The translations under genes and the position numbers were made by a program. From Panacibacter ginsenosidivorans (GTDB lineage Bacteria > Bacteroidota > Bacteroidia > Chitinophagales > Chitinophagaceae), in contig NZ_CP042435.1 in the NCBI RefSeq assembly GCF_007971225.1, positions 4,715,501-4,779,500 on the forward strand: a stretch of DNA of 64,000 nt, in the 5' to 3' direction. Shown one piece after another: positions 34,125-43,012 of this stretch (position 1 is the stretch's first letter; the number at the start of each line of letters is the position of its first letter). Below the pieces are notes generated by a model. It made no database searches, was not told the DNA's origin, and was given only the letters and a program-made list of their open reading frames with translations.

Positions 34125-35036
34125 ATGCTACGCAGAAAATTTATGCAGCAATCTGTAATGGCCGGTGCAGGTCTTTTCACAGCATCACACTTAAGCGCTA
34201 AAGATAGAGCGCCTTATGCAGAGAAACCCTTTAAACTTAATTATGCTTTTCACGACGGAACATTTGAAAATAATGCCGGCGCTAATTTTCTGGACCAGAT
34301 ACAGTTTGGTTACGATATGGGTTTTCGTGCTATTGAAGACAATGGAATGATGAGCCGCAGTGTTGATGAGCAAAAAAAGATAGGCGATAAGCTTGCTAAG
34401 CTCGGCATGAGTATGGGTGTATTTGTTATTACTTCTGATAACTGGCACTGGCGCACCTCACTTACAACTGGCAAACAGGAGTGGACAGATAAGATGATCA
34501 AAGACTGTAAAGAAGCAGTAGAAGTTGCCAAACGTTGCAATGCCAAATGGATGACTGTTGTACCCGGTAATTACGAAAGAAGTTTACCATTAGATTATCA
34601 AACTGCTAATGTAATTACTGCCTTACGTAAAGGCGCTGAAATATTAGAGCCACATGGGCTTGTAATGGTGCTGGAAGCATTAAGTGATAATCCCGATCTC
34701 TTTCTGCGTCACACAGATCAAACGGTAATGGTGTGCAAGGCCGTGAATAGTCCTTCCTGCAAATTTCTTTTTGACATGTATCATATGCAGCGCAATGAAG
34801 GTAATATCATTAACAATATTGATGCTGCATGGGATGAGATCGGTTATTTACAAATAGGAGATAACCCCGGCCGCAATGAACCTTACTCCGGCGAAATGAA
34901 TTACCATAACATCTTTAAACATATACACAGCAAAGATTACAAAGGCATTCTTGGCATGGAACATGGTATGACCGGCAAAGGCAAGGAAGGTGAAATGGCT
35001 TTGATAAAAGCATACAGGGATAGTGATGATTTTTAA
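34125..35036 (+). CDS. TIM-barrel sugar isomerase/epimerase-like protein with a Tat-like signal
   Basis: 303 residues. MLRRKFMQQSVMAGAGLFTAS has the RRKFMQQS twin-Arg pattern followed by a hydrophobic stretch, so export by Tat is likely. The rest is a xylose-isomerase-like barrel (AP_endonuc_2 family): GFRAIEDNGMM, VMVLEALSDNP with a metal-ligand Glu, KFLFDMYHMQRNEGN with Asp and His, YLQIGDNPGRNEPYSGEMNY and GILGMEHGM. The spacing recalls hydroxypyruvate isomerases, but an exported copy more likely acts on sugars or keto-sugars, matching the DUF1080 proteins in this region. The start at 34125 is chosen by the signal; the TTG at 34089 adds residues with no support. Confidence 0.75.
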   Translation: MLRRKFMQQSVMAGAGLFTASHLSAKDRAPYAEKPFKLNYAFHDGTFENNAGANFLDQIQFGYDMGFRAIEDNGMMSRSVDEQKKIGDKLAKLGMSMGVFVITSDNWHWRTSLTTGKQEWTDKMIKDCKEAVEVAKRCNAKWMTVVPGNYERSLPLDYQTANVITALRKGAEILEPHGLVMVLEALSDNPDLFLRHTDQTVMVCKAVNSPSCKFLFDMYHMQRNEGNIINNIDAAWDEIGYLQIGDNPGRNEPYSGEMNYHNIFKHIHSKDYKGILGMEHGMTGKGKEGEMALIKAYRDSDDF

Positions 35037-35094
35037 TTTTTTTGAACCGGGCTTTACATATTATTGCATCGCCTGTTGCGTCGCACACTTGTAC
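35037..35094 (+). repeat. Dispersed ~60-bp repeat, class A, forward
   Basis: TTTTTTTGAACCGGGCT arm immediately after the stop codon, TTGCATCGCCT, then GTTGCGTCGCACACTTGTAC at 35075-35094. Confidence 0.9.
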
Positions 35095-35130
35095 TGATAA
35101 ATTTTCAAGCAGCATTTATATTTTTACACT

Positions 35131-35961
35131 ATGTCATTGTTTATTGCATCATTAAATTCAGGCAGTAATGGAAATTGTTACTATGTAGGTAACGATAATG
35201 AAGCTGTATTAATTGATGCAGGCATATCGTGCAGGGAAACTGAGAAGCGTATGAAGCGCCTTGGGTTAATGATCGAAAAAGTAAAAGCCGTTTTTGTATC
35301 GCATGAGCATACCGATCATATCAATGGCATCAGCACCATTTCAAATAAACATAAATTACCGGTTTATATTACAGCAGAAACGTTACGACACTGCAGGCTG
35401 AGTATTGCAAAGCATTTGATCGTTCCTTTTAGTGCAAATAAACCTACAATGGTTGGAAATCTTTCGGTCAAAGCTTTTACAAAATTTCATGATGCCGATG
35501 ACCCGCATAGTTTTGTTGTAGAAAGTAATGCGGTAAAAGTTGCTGTGATTACAGATATTGGGATTACATGCGAACAGGTAATTCATCATTTTAAACAATG
35601 TCATGCTGCATTTCTCGAATCAAATTATGATGAAACAATGCTGGCAACAGGCAGTTATCCGTATCATTTAAAGAAGCGCATTAGTGGTGGCAACGGGCAT
35701 TTATCCAATACGCAGGCCCTTAATTTGTTTCTTACACACAGGCCATCTTTTATGAGTCACCTGATTTTATCGCATCTTTCAAAAAATAATAACAAACCCG
35801 AAATAGTAGAAAATTTATTTGCGCCGCATGCAGGTGCTACAAAAATTATTGTTGCAAGCCGTTATGAAGAAACACAGGTATATGAAGTAAAGGGTTCAAT
35901 TAACAATGCTGTACCAAAAAATAAAAACAATAAACATTCTCAGCAGCTTGCTCTGTTTTAA
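35131..35961 (+). CDS. MBL-fold metallo-hydrolase (WalJ/YycJ-like)
   Basis: 276 residues. SLNSGSNGNCYYVG at the N-terminus and the metal motif SHEHTDH (His58, His60, Asp62, His63) are those of the YycJ/WalJ branch of beta-lactamase-fold proteins; later GGNGHLSNTQALNLF and LILSHLSKNNNKPEIV are also typical. Homologues are proposed 5'-3' exonucleases or phosphodiesterases in cell-wall and DNA metabolism. No signal peptide, so cytoplasmic. A Lys- and Asn-rich tail ends the protein. Confidence 0.85.
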   Translation: MSLFIASLNSGSNGNCYYVGNDNEAVLIDAGISCRETEKRMKRLGLMIEKVKAVFVSHEHTDHINGISTISNKHKLPVYITAETLRHCRLSIAKHLIVPFSANKPTMVGNLSVKAFTKFHDADDPHSFVVESNAVKVAVITDIGITCEQVIHHFKQCHAAFLESNYDETMLATGSYPYHLKKRISGGNGHLSNTQALNLFLTHRPSFMSHLILSHLSKNNNKPEIVENLFAPHAGATKIIVASRYEETQVYEVKGSINNAVPKNKNNKHSQQLALF

Positions 35962-36007
35962 TGCAGGATAGATATTTTTCTTCTTACTTAAATGCTTATT
36001 CAACATT

Positions 36008-36700
36008 ATGGAAGCACCCGATAAATTACAACGCATCGTTGAGGCACGCATGAAACTGAAAGCCCGTTTTGAAGAAAAAATAAAACAAACACCTTCTGTT
36101 GCAGATAATAAACCAATGGGCAAAGGCGATGTTAACCGGCATGGTATGCCTGTGTTGCCTGTTGGGCAAACCATCACACATAAATGGCCCGTACTTGATC
36201 TTGGTATTGAACCTGATATTTCTTTAAAAGAATGGCGACTGATTATTGATGGTGCAGTAGAACACCCAACCACATTAACATGGGAAGACTTTATGGCTTT
36301 GCCTCAAACAAATGACACTTCTGATTTTCATTGTGTTACTACATGGTCAAAATTAAATATCAATTGGAACGGCGTTCGGTTGCTTGATCTTGCGGCATTG
36401 GTGCAACCAAAAGAAACGGCTACGCATATTATGTGCTATGGTTACGATGATTACACCACCAATGTTTCGCTGGAAGAAGCGTTGAAACCAGATGTATTAT
36501 TGGTGCACACCGTAGAAGATAAACCATTACCAAAAGAACATGGTGGCCCTGTGCGCATGATAACACCACAGTTGTATGCCTGGAAAGGGTCGAAGTGGAT
36601 AAGCAGGATAGAATTTTTGACAAAAAATAAATTAGGATTCTGGGAAGAGAGAGGTTACTCCAATACTGCCTATCCATGGAGAAATGACAGATATAGTTGA
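36008..36700 (+). CDS. Molybdopterin-dependent oxidoreductase, YedY/sulfite oxidase-like
   Basis: 230 residues. The oxidoreductase molybdopterin fold is seen from RLIIDGAVEHPTTLTWEDFMALP, then DFHCVTTWS with Cys109 as the probable Mo ligand, HIMCYGYDDYTTNVSLEEAL and KEHGGPVRMITPQLYAWKGSKW, ending with the usual GFWEERGYSN. It is short, without a dimerisation domain, and has no signal peptide, so it belongs to the stand-alone cytoplasmic type. Natural substrate unknown. Confidence 0.85.
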   Translation: MEAPDKLQRIVEARMKLKARFEEKIKQTPSVADNKPMGKGDVNRHGMPVLPVGQTITHKWPVLDLGIEPDISLKEWRLIIDGAVEHPTTLTWEDFMALPQTNDTSDFHCVTTWSKLNINWNGVRLLDLAALVQPKETATHIMCYGYDDYTTNVSLEEALKPDVLLVHTVEDKPLPKEHGGPVRMITPQLYAWKGSKWISRIEFLTKNKLGFWEERGYSNTAYPWRNDRYS

Positions 36701-36704
36701 AAAT

Positions 36705-36898
36705 ATTTTTTAACAAGCCCCAAAATATCTATTGAACATCGTTGTGTCACTCACTTGTACGTTCGAAACTTTATTCGTCAATCGTAAATCGGGTAAAGTT
36801 TTTATTGACGATTGATGAACACTATTCACGACCCTTAAGTACAAGTGTGCGACGCAACAGTTGATGCCATGAAAAACTATTGTTGGGTAAATAAAAGC
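36705..36898. repeat. Head-to-head repeat pair (class B forward, class A reverse)
   Basis: Forward copy 36705-36763 (core at 36741-36760) and reverse copy 36835-36898 (GTACAAGTGTGCGACGCAAC, AGTTGATGCCATGAAAAAC). The spacer has its own imperfect inverted repeat, ATTCGTCAATCGT/ACGATTGATGAA. Confidence 0.85.
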
Positions 36899-36906
36899 AA
36901 ATGCAC

Positions 36907-39900
36907 TTATTGATCTGCAATTTCTATTTCCAGGTTTTCTTTTAATTCGGCGAGTTTGTTTTTTAAAAGCACCCCCTGATCATTTGTACTGAGTGCTGCG
37001 ACGTCTGCGAGTATTTCCAGGGTTTCTATTTCAGCTTTTTTCTTTCCCCTGGAGCCCTGTTTTTTCCAGATGTTTTTATATTTATTTTCCAGCTTTTTCC
37101 AGTTAGCATCGTCTTTAGCTTTGTCGGGATCAATCAAAAGAAAAGTAAGATCTATCGTAGCATCTTCAATAAGCTCCCAATAATCCATATTGAGATAAAG
37201 TTGTTTTAATGCCGTTTTGTTTTGTTCTAATTCTTTTGTCCAGTCCTGAATTAATTTTTCATTGTAAGATAAGCCTTGTTTGTCTTCTTTTTGTTCATCT
37301 GAAAGAGCCAGCAGCCATTTTAAAGCAGCCCAGTTTTTGAAAGCATATTTTTTATCGTTGTTATTTTTATACGCTTCATAATAAAAAAGTTCTGCCTGTT
37401 TGTAGCTGTTTTTTTTATCTTCAACATTAGCTTGTAGAAGACCTTTTCTTTTGTAAGAGCTTCCCAAAAGATTATTCCTTTCTGCAGTAGATTTAATATT
37501 AAGCAACATTTTTAATTCTGAAATAACCGTATCAATTTTATTTATCAATGCCTGTATATCTCCACCTGCTTTAAAATCCTCAACATATTTTTTGCACCTT
37601 ACATTGCAATATATTTCCAGGGCAGCTACGGTGAAAGTCGCTTTCTCTTTATCTTTTAGATCAGTAAACGCATCAACTGCTTTGCTATATTCGCCCAATT
37701 CATAGTATATCATTGCTTCTATCTGTGAAGTATCTGTATCATTGATCTCTGCAATATCTTTAGCTTCTTTTATTTTTTTAAGTTCATCAAGCGCGCCTTT
37801 GCAAGTGTAATTCTTTGTATCAAGATCGTTTTTTAAGTTATTAAGGTCTATTTCTACTTCTTCTGCCATTACATATTGCTTGCCCGTATTAGTATTTGAA
37901 GAAGTGCGGTTTATTAGCCTGTAAAATGGATCGCCGTAGCATTGATAAGCGCCCCATGTATTGTTAGTGTTGTGGTACCTTTCATATATAATAGCTCGTG
38001 CTTCTTTTACGGCATCGCCAAAATTGCAGCCCGAGAACATGCGTGCGTAAAATGCTTCTGCAAATTCATGTGCTGCATCATCATTTACAGCCCACCCTGC
38101 TGCTATCACTGCTTTTACGCCCATTTGTATAAGTTGTGTGCCAAGGTTTGCAGCCAGTTTATATTTATTAGAGAAAAATTTTTCCTGCCCGGGTTCTATT
38201 TTTCCAAGATGGCAGCAATTTATGAACACGAGTTCGGGTACCGTTTCCATTTGTTCAATATCGAATGGTGTAAGGAAAATTTCTTTGCCTATTACCATTC
38301 CTGATTTTCCAGGCGTATCAGGATTATAAAGACCATGGCCTGCAAGATGAACGATCTTATATTCATTACAAAAAAGAGCCTCTGCTATTTCTGCAGCATT
38401 TTTGTTAATAAGTGTTTTTTTGTCGTAGCCATTTTTTTCCAATACAACATCTACAAGTTCTCCTTCAGTCTTTGCTCCGTTAAGTTGTGTTATAAAGCCA
38501 TCGAGTATAGGGTCGGCTACTATTAAAGCTTTATCATTTGTTACACGATTAATATTGGAACGGTATTCTTTTGTTGATAGCTGTCTTATCATTCCTGCAT
38601 TTACACAAAGCGGTTTAGCATTTGTGCTGTTATCCTGTAATAGTTCCCATGGGTATGCGGCTGTTTCTTTTTCTAGTATCCAGCTAATGCTACCTTTTTT
38701 CTTTAGCTGATCTTTAAAATCATTTGGTATCATAAGCTCAAACAATGTTTTTGCATAACAGGGCGTCCATGAATTCTGTGTTGATATCTGCTCTATAAAA
38801 AGATCAATAAGGGGTGTGCTGCTAAATAATTCTTTTTCTTCTTCTCTTGCATCGCCTGTTGATACGTTGAATACAAGAGATGATATTTCATTTGAGCCTT
38901 CTTTTATGGTTTTGGATTTGATAGTAAACCTGCGCCACCATTCTTCCATAAAATCTGCAGGCATTCTTTTTTTTGAGCCGAACAGGATTTTGAACTTTTT
39001 ATTCCCGATCCGGATATTATAATTGTTGTTTTCCTTGCTTTCTATTTTTCTTAATGCATACATACAGTTTAAGGCTTTATCCTCATACAGTTCAATGAAT
39101 TCAATATATTGAACTGTCCTTATATTATTTTTGTAAAGCTCTGCAACTTTATCATTAGCATTATTTACACCCTCAATAATTGCTTTAATCGAACTTTCCA
39201 CAGTAAGGCCACCATAACCACAACCAATGATCAATGCAGATATACCGATCTCTTTATCTGTATCCGGCTGATTTTTTATATCAAGCAAATATTTTGATAT
39301 GGCCTGCTCCACTGTTTGAGAAAGTAGAAATGCTGTAAGTGTTCCAGGCTCGCCAAGGCCAACAATTATCGTCCCGGGGAAATCACTCTCTTTTGTGGTA
39401 CCAGCTAATGCGGCACTGGTGCCAATCGCTCCCGGGTATATACCTAATGTATGCCTTGCTGTAAGTGTACCATTCATAGCTTTATCAATTACCTTTTCTG
39501 CATATAAAATACCATCGTTGAGAAAATGCCCGGCCAGCACAGGAAACGTAGCGTAAGCCAGATCGCCATGACTTACTGAAATTGATAATGGTATTTGACT
39601 AACCAACTGCTCATTGCTTTCCGTTATGCCGAATACAGCATTTTCGATGCCTCTTTCGGAGAGGTCGAAATTGTACAAATCAGGCATGCGGAATAATTTC
39701 TCCTCGCCCCTTATGGAGGGTTGTGTTTTGTTGAGTAAAGAAGTATGCCCTTTCTCCAATATTTCCAGTATTCCAGGAAATATAGTGGGCTCATTGGCAA
39801 GGGCACCATGTGTTGCATTTACATAATACACTGCTTTTGCATCAATCATCTTTTGTGGAATTCCACTTTTCCATGTTACACTTTGATCCCCTTCTCCTGT

Positions 39901-42297
39901 GTAAAGAAATACCAGTTCTCTGCCGGGAAGAAGGTTGTCGTTAAAATAATCACATGGGGTATATTTATCTTTTCCTGCTATATACACCATATTGGAATAA
40001 TCTATCTGCTCTTTTTTGCTGTTAATAGCTTCCCTGTAGTCTCTAAAATCAGCAAGATCTGCTTTTGTGGGGATGGGCCAAGCGCTATCATCCAGCGAAT
40101 CTCTCATTTTTTCCCAGGTGGCAACATCTGCAAAGTCTATATTTTCTTCGCGTTCGTTTGTACCGGTTGTTAAAGGCAGCAAACTCAATATACCCGGAAA
40201 GTTTACGAATATGTTGATGAGTTCTTTTTTTGTGTGCACCCTGTCTAGCAGGTTTAATGAATTAATAATGGCATCATTACCAAATAAAACAGCAGGTATT
40301 CTGTATGAACCACCTAATGGTGAGCCGAGAAACAATAACCTGAAATCTTTTGAGGCGTTGAGTTGTAGCCATGTTTCATTATGGTATATAATAAAATCAC
40401 GAACCAGTACACCGCCCATAGAATGACCAATGATTTTTATAGGCTGCCTGAGTTTTAGCAGTTTAATAATCGTGTCATTAAAATCAGCCGCACATTCTTT
40501 TAGAGGTTTGCGCCAGTCAAAAGGATAAATGATCACTTCATAAGTTTGGGAAAGATTATTTGCAAGTCTGCCATAAGATGTTTCTATTAATGATGTAGCA
40601 GTGATATTTGAGTCAGAGGTGTATGCAAGATATCTAAGGCCACCTTTGATCGTATGCAAATAAGCAAGCCAGATTTTATCGTCTTTCAGAGAAAGATTAG
40701 AGCCCATAATGCCTGGCAGTAATATCGCTATGGGTTTTTCGCCTGTTGGAATTTTATCTTTTGTTACCAGTGCTCCGTGCTCTATCGAAGGCAAAATACC
40801 TCTGTCACTTGCGGGAATATCAAACTGATTTTTTGTTGTAAAACCCGGAATGCCTTTGCCATCAGGTGTTTTTAAAGCCAGTAATATTGCATCTCGGGTT
40901 TTGTTGTTTTTAAAATAGGTTATGTGATCAACTGTTTTTCCTTCATCAAAAAAATACTGTACATCATCTTTACGTTTTGCACCGAGGTACATAGAGTCTG
41001 TATTAACCACCAGATCATTCCGCTGCATGTAAAAAAGCTTCCCCAGAATTATAAAAAGACCTCTGAAACTTAAGCTAAGTTTACCATTACCTGAAATGAT
41101 GGCAAGCGAACTTCCGTCTATTTCAATATCTCCGGCACGATCATTTAAAACTTTTATAAAAGGAGATTCAGGCCCCATGGCTTCTATACCTGGCAACACC
41201 TTTATATTCTCTTTTGTTTGTAAGGTTTCAGCTATCAGTTCTTTTAGTATGACTGCAATTTCATTTGCTTCGCGACCAAGCAAATTATATAGCACATTGA
41301 ATATCTGGTCCATTCTTTTAGATGCAAGCTTAGTACCCGCTGCAGGACAAGCAACCCTGATAAACTTTTTTACTTTTATTTTTTTCTTGCTATAAATTTC
41401 ATTGAGTGCTTTTATACATTCAATGTCGCTGTCTCTTTTTTCTTTTGTAAGAAGTTCTATATTGGCGCCCGAAAATCCAGTAGTTCTGTCTTTTTCATCC
41501 CTGCTATAACGGCAAAGTATATCTCCAATAAGGCCGCCTCTCGAATGGCTTATGATATGCAGTTCGGCGCCACCGGGTAATTTTTTTGAAAGATCAACTG
41601 CATTCTGCAAGGGACTTTGTGTTAATGTGCGGTGTTCAAATGCCAGTACATTTTCTTTGTAGCTGTCATGAATATAATTCCATACATCTGCCTCCTGCAG
41701 ATCACCATAGGCTCCTTTTGTGTCTGAATTGGTACCGTGTATAAAAAGAAAGAATGGTCTGTCTGTATCAAATTTGCTTTTCTCATCAACTTTTTGAAAT
41801 GAAAAATCTCTTTTTAAAAAATTAAGGCCTTCTCTTGAAATTATCTGGTCGTCTTTTTTTTCTGTAAGATGTTTTTCTTCCAGCTTGCCTGCCAGTCCTC
41901 CTATGCCTTTATTAATTGCTTTTTTAGTGAATATGCTGATAAATTTTGCAACTATAGTTCCAATAATCCCTCTTTCGGTTGAAACATTATTTAAAGTAGC
42001 CGGTATTACAAATCCTCCGCCATCCCGCTGCAGGTTTTCTGCTTCGGGATACAATTCATGTAATGTTGCAGCATCGCACATCCATGTGGTACCATCATCA
42101 AATCTAAATTCCAGCAACTTGTCGTTAAGGTCAATTGTGTGCATAGGTACATCATCCCTTGTAGTGCCACTAAGCTCATAAGTTGCAATATGTTCTAATG
42201 ATGTTTCAACCGGAATATTAAAATTTACTCCACGCGAATTACTGCCAGCGGGTTGCGCGGCTTCTTTACCCCGGATGATAATTTTATTGATGCTCAT
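36907..42297 (-). CDS. Giant CHAT-protease protein with two alpha/beta-hydrolase domains and a helical C-terminus
   Basis: 1796 residues, no signal peptide. Order: N-terminal beta-rich part (1-120); first hydrolase-like domain with FLFIHGTNSD and IISHSRGG (Ser252); LCAT-like lipase domain with LPGIMGSN (528) and IIGHSMGG (Ser626), later a GEGDQSV Asp and NATHG His; an unassigned domain around 890-1080 (LSISVSHGDLAYA); CHAT caspase-like domain with HLAGHG (His1321) and INCCHLG (Cys1361/1362), GWAVNDDAAHEF and YQCYGDPFYRL; then about 300 residues of TPR-like helices. CHAT proteases are activated to cut partner proteins, often in defence or programmed cell death. Here the protease and two candidate lipases are in one chain. 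The start at 42297 gives MSINKIIIRG; 28 more in-frame residues upstream look non-coding. Single gene. Confidence 0.8.
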   Translation of the reverse strand: MSINKIIIRGKEAAQPAGSNSRGVNFNIPVETSLEHIATYELSGTTRDDVPMHTIDLNDKLLEFRFDDGTTWMCDAATLHELYPEAENLQRDGGGFVIPATLNNVSTERGIIGTIVAKFISIFTKKAINKGIGGLAGKLEEKHLTEKKDDQIISREGLNFLKRDFSFQKVDEKSKFDTDRPFFLFIHGTNSDTKGAYGDLQEADVWNYIHDSYKENVLAFEHRTLTQSPLQNAVDLSKKLPGGAELHIISHSRGGLIGDILCRYSRDEKDRTTGFSGANIELLTKEKRDSDIECIKALNEIYSKKKIKVKKFIRVACPAAGTKLASKRMDQIFNVLYNLLGREANEIAVILKELIAETLQTKENIKVLPGIEAMGPESPFIKVLNDRAGDIEIDGSSLAIISGNGKLSLSFRGLFIILGKLFYMQRNDLVVNTDSMYLGAKRKDDVQYFFDEGKTVDHITYFKNNKTRDAILLALKTPDGKGIPGFTTKNQFDIPASDRGILPSIEHGALVTKDKIPTGEKPIAILLPGIMGSNLSLKDDKIWLAYLHTIKGGLRYLAYTSDSNITATSLIETSYGRLANNLSQTYEVIIYPFDWRKPLKECAADFNDTIIKLLKLRQPIKIIGHSMGGVLVRDFIIYHNETWLQLNASKDFRLLFLGSPLGGSYRIPAVLFGNDAIINSLNLLDRVHTKKELINIFVNFPGILSLLPLTTGTNEREENIDFADVATWEKMRDSLDDSAWPIPTKADLADFRDYREAINSKKEQIDYSNMVYIAGKDKYTPCDYFNDNLLPGRELVFLYTGEGDQSVTWKSGIPQKMIDAKAVYYVNATHGALANEPTIFPGILEILEKGHTSLLNKTQPSIRGEEKLFRMPDLYNFDLSERGIENAVFGITESNEQLVSQIPLSISVSHGDLAYATFPVLAGHFLNDGILYAEKVIDKAMNGTLTARHTLGIYPGAIGTSAALAGTTKESDFPGTIIVGLGEPGTLTAFLLSQTVEQAISKYLLDIKNQPDTDKEIGISALIIGCGYGGLTVESSIKAIIEGVNNANDKVAELYKNNIRTVQYIEFIELYEDKALNCMYALRKIESKENNNYNIRIGNKKFKILFGSKKRMPADFMEEWWRRFTIKSKTIKEGSNEISSLVFNVSTGDAREEEKELFSSTPLIDLFIEQISTQNSWTPCYAKTLFELMIPNDFKDQLKKKGSISWILEKETAAYPWELLQDNSTNAKPLCVNAGMIRQLSTKEYRSNINRVTNDKALIVADPILDGFITQLNGAKTEGELVDVVLEKNGYDKKTLINKNAAEIAEALFCNEYKIVHLAGHGLYNPDTPGKSGMVIGKEIFLTPFDIEQMETVPELVFINCCHLGKIEPGQEKFFSNKYKLAANLGTQLIQMGVKAVIAAGWAVNDDAAHEFAEAFYARMFSGCNFGDAVKEARAIIYERYHNTNNTWGAYQCYGDPFYRLINRTSSNTNTGKQYVMAEEVEIDLNNLKNDLDTKNYTCKGALDELKKIKEAKDIAEINDTDTSQIEAMIYYELGEYSKAVDAFTDLKDKEKATFTVAALEIYCNVRCKKYVEDFKAGGDIQALINKIDTVISELKMLLNIKSTAERNNLLGSSYKRKGLLQANVEDKKNSYKQAELFYYEAYKNNNDKKYAFKNWAALKWLLALSDEQKEDKQGLSYNEKLIQDWTKELEQNKTALKQLYLNMDYWELIEDATIDLTFLLIDPDKAKDDANWKKLENKYKNIWKKQGSRGKKKAEIETLEILADVAALSTNDQGVLLKNKLAELKENLEIEIADQ

Positions 42298-42479
42298 ATG
42301 AAAATGGTTTCTGTATTGGTTAATTTCTTTTCTTATTACACACAAACTTTTAATAGTTATTGGAGGATGATTGGAGCTCAATGGTTGGGGTATATAGCAA
42401 CTGACAATACTAATGTAATGATTTTAATGAAGAAACAAAGCATGAATTTGTATGATCAAATAAATGACCTGGAGTATTT

Positions 42480-42723
42480 ATATTTTGAACCAAACTCTAT
42501 TACTGCTATTAAGCTTTAGTTGCGTCGCACACTTGTACAATTTGTTTTTTTGTGCGGCTTAACAGGTAAGTATAAACAAAAAAGAGCCGGGTATCATTAT
42601 AATTAATGATGCCCGGCTCTTATAGAATTATAAGAGTGTTGTATTAAGAGTTCAGCAGGGATCTAACCATACAAGAGTGCGACGCAACATAAGCTGATAT
42701 TATTGCAATGCCTGGCACATAAA
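42480..42723. repeat. Head-to-head repeat pair (class A forward, class A reverse) enclosing a terminator
   Basis: Forward copy 42480-42539 (core at 42519-42538) and reverse copy 42668-42723 (ACAAGAGTGCGACGCAAC, AATGCCTGGCACATAAA). The spacer holds the terminator of the cytochrome operon. The region 42298-42480 shows nothing else. Confidence 0.85.
42583..42620 (-). terminator. Terminator of the cytochrome-porin operon
   Basis: AGAGCCGGGTATCATTA (42583-42599) pairs with TAATGATGCCCGGCTCT (42604-42620) with one mismatch; on the minus strand a T-run follows. Confidence 0.85.
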
Positions 42724-42996
42724 TCAGTTGTTTGCACTCTTTAGAAAATCGATAACTTTTGTTATATCGGTTTGCGTAAGGTTTGCACGTACCTGCATAT
42801 GCATGCCCACGATTTCCCAGTTGTCGTTATTAAATTCACCGGGGCCAGGTGCATTATGACAGCGGTTACAATTTTCTGCCCATAATTGTGCACCTGATTT
42901 ATCCGCAACTTTTTTTGATACAGAGCAACTGCTCATTGCAATGCTGAATATTGCAGTTATAAATATGATGAATGATATGATGATTGACTTTTTCAT
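42724..42996 (-). CDS. Small monoheme cytochrome c-like lipoprotein
   Basis: 90 residues. MKKSIIISFIIFITAIFSIAMSSCS is a lipoprotein signal, followed by a single heme-binding CNRCH in AQLWAENCNRCHNAPGPGEF and MHMQVRANLTQTDITKVIDFLKSA, where the Met can be the sixth heme ligand. Membrane-anchored electron carrier. Last gene of a three-gene minus-strand unit with a porin-like protein and another cytochrome c. Start at 42996 given by the signal. Confidence 0.8.
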   Translation of the reverse strand: MKKSIIISFIIFITAIFSIAMSSCSVSKKVADKSGAQLWAENCNRCHNAPGPGEFNNDNWEIVGMHMQVRANLTQTDITKVIDFLKSANN

Positions 42997-43012
42997 AAAT
43001 TTTATTTTAAGA

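Noticed and set aside
34700-34720. CTGCGTCACACAG inside the TIM-barrel gene as another repeat copy
   Set aside because: Only a few core bases match and the arms are missing; it is conserved coding sequence.
36907-42381. Several long reading frames on the plus strand opposite the CHAT gene
   Set aside because: They are rich in Phe, Ser, Cys and Ile without any family motif, as expected for antisense shadows; the minus-strand protein has clear domains over its full length.
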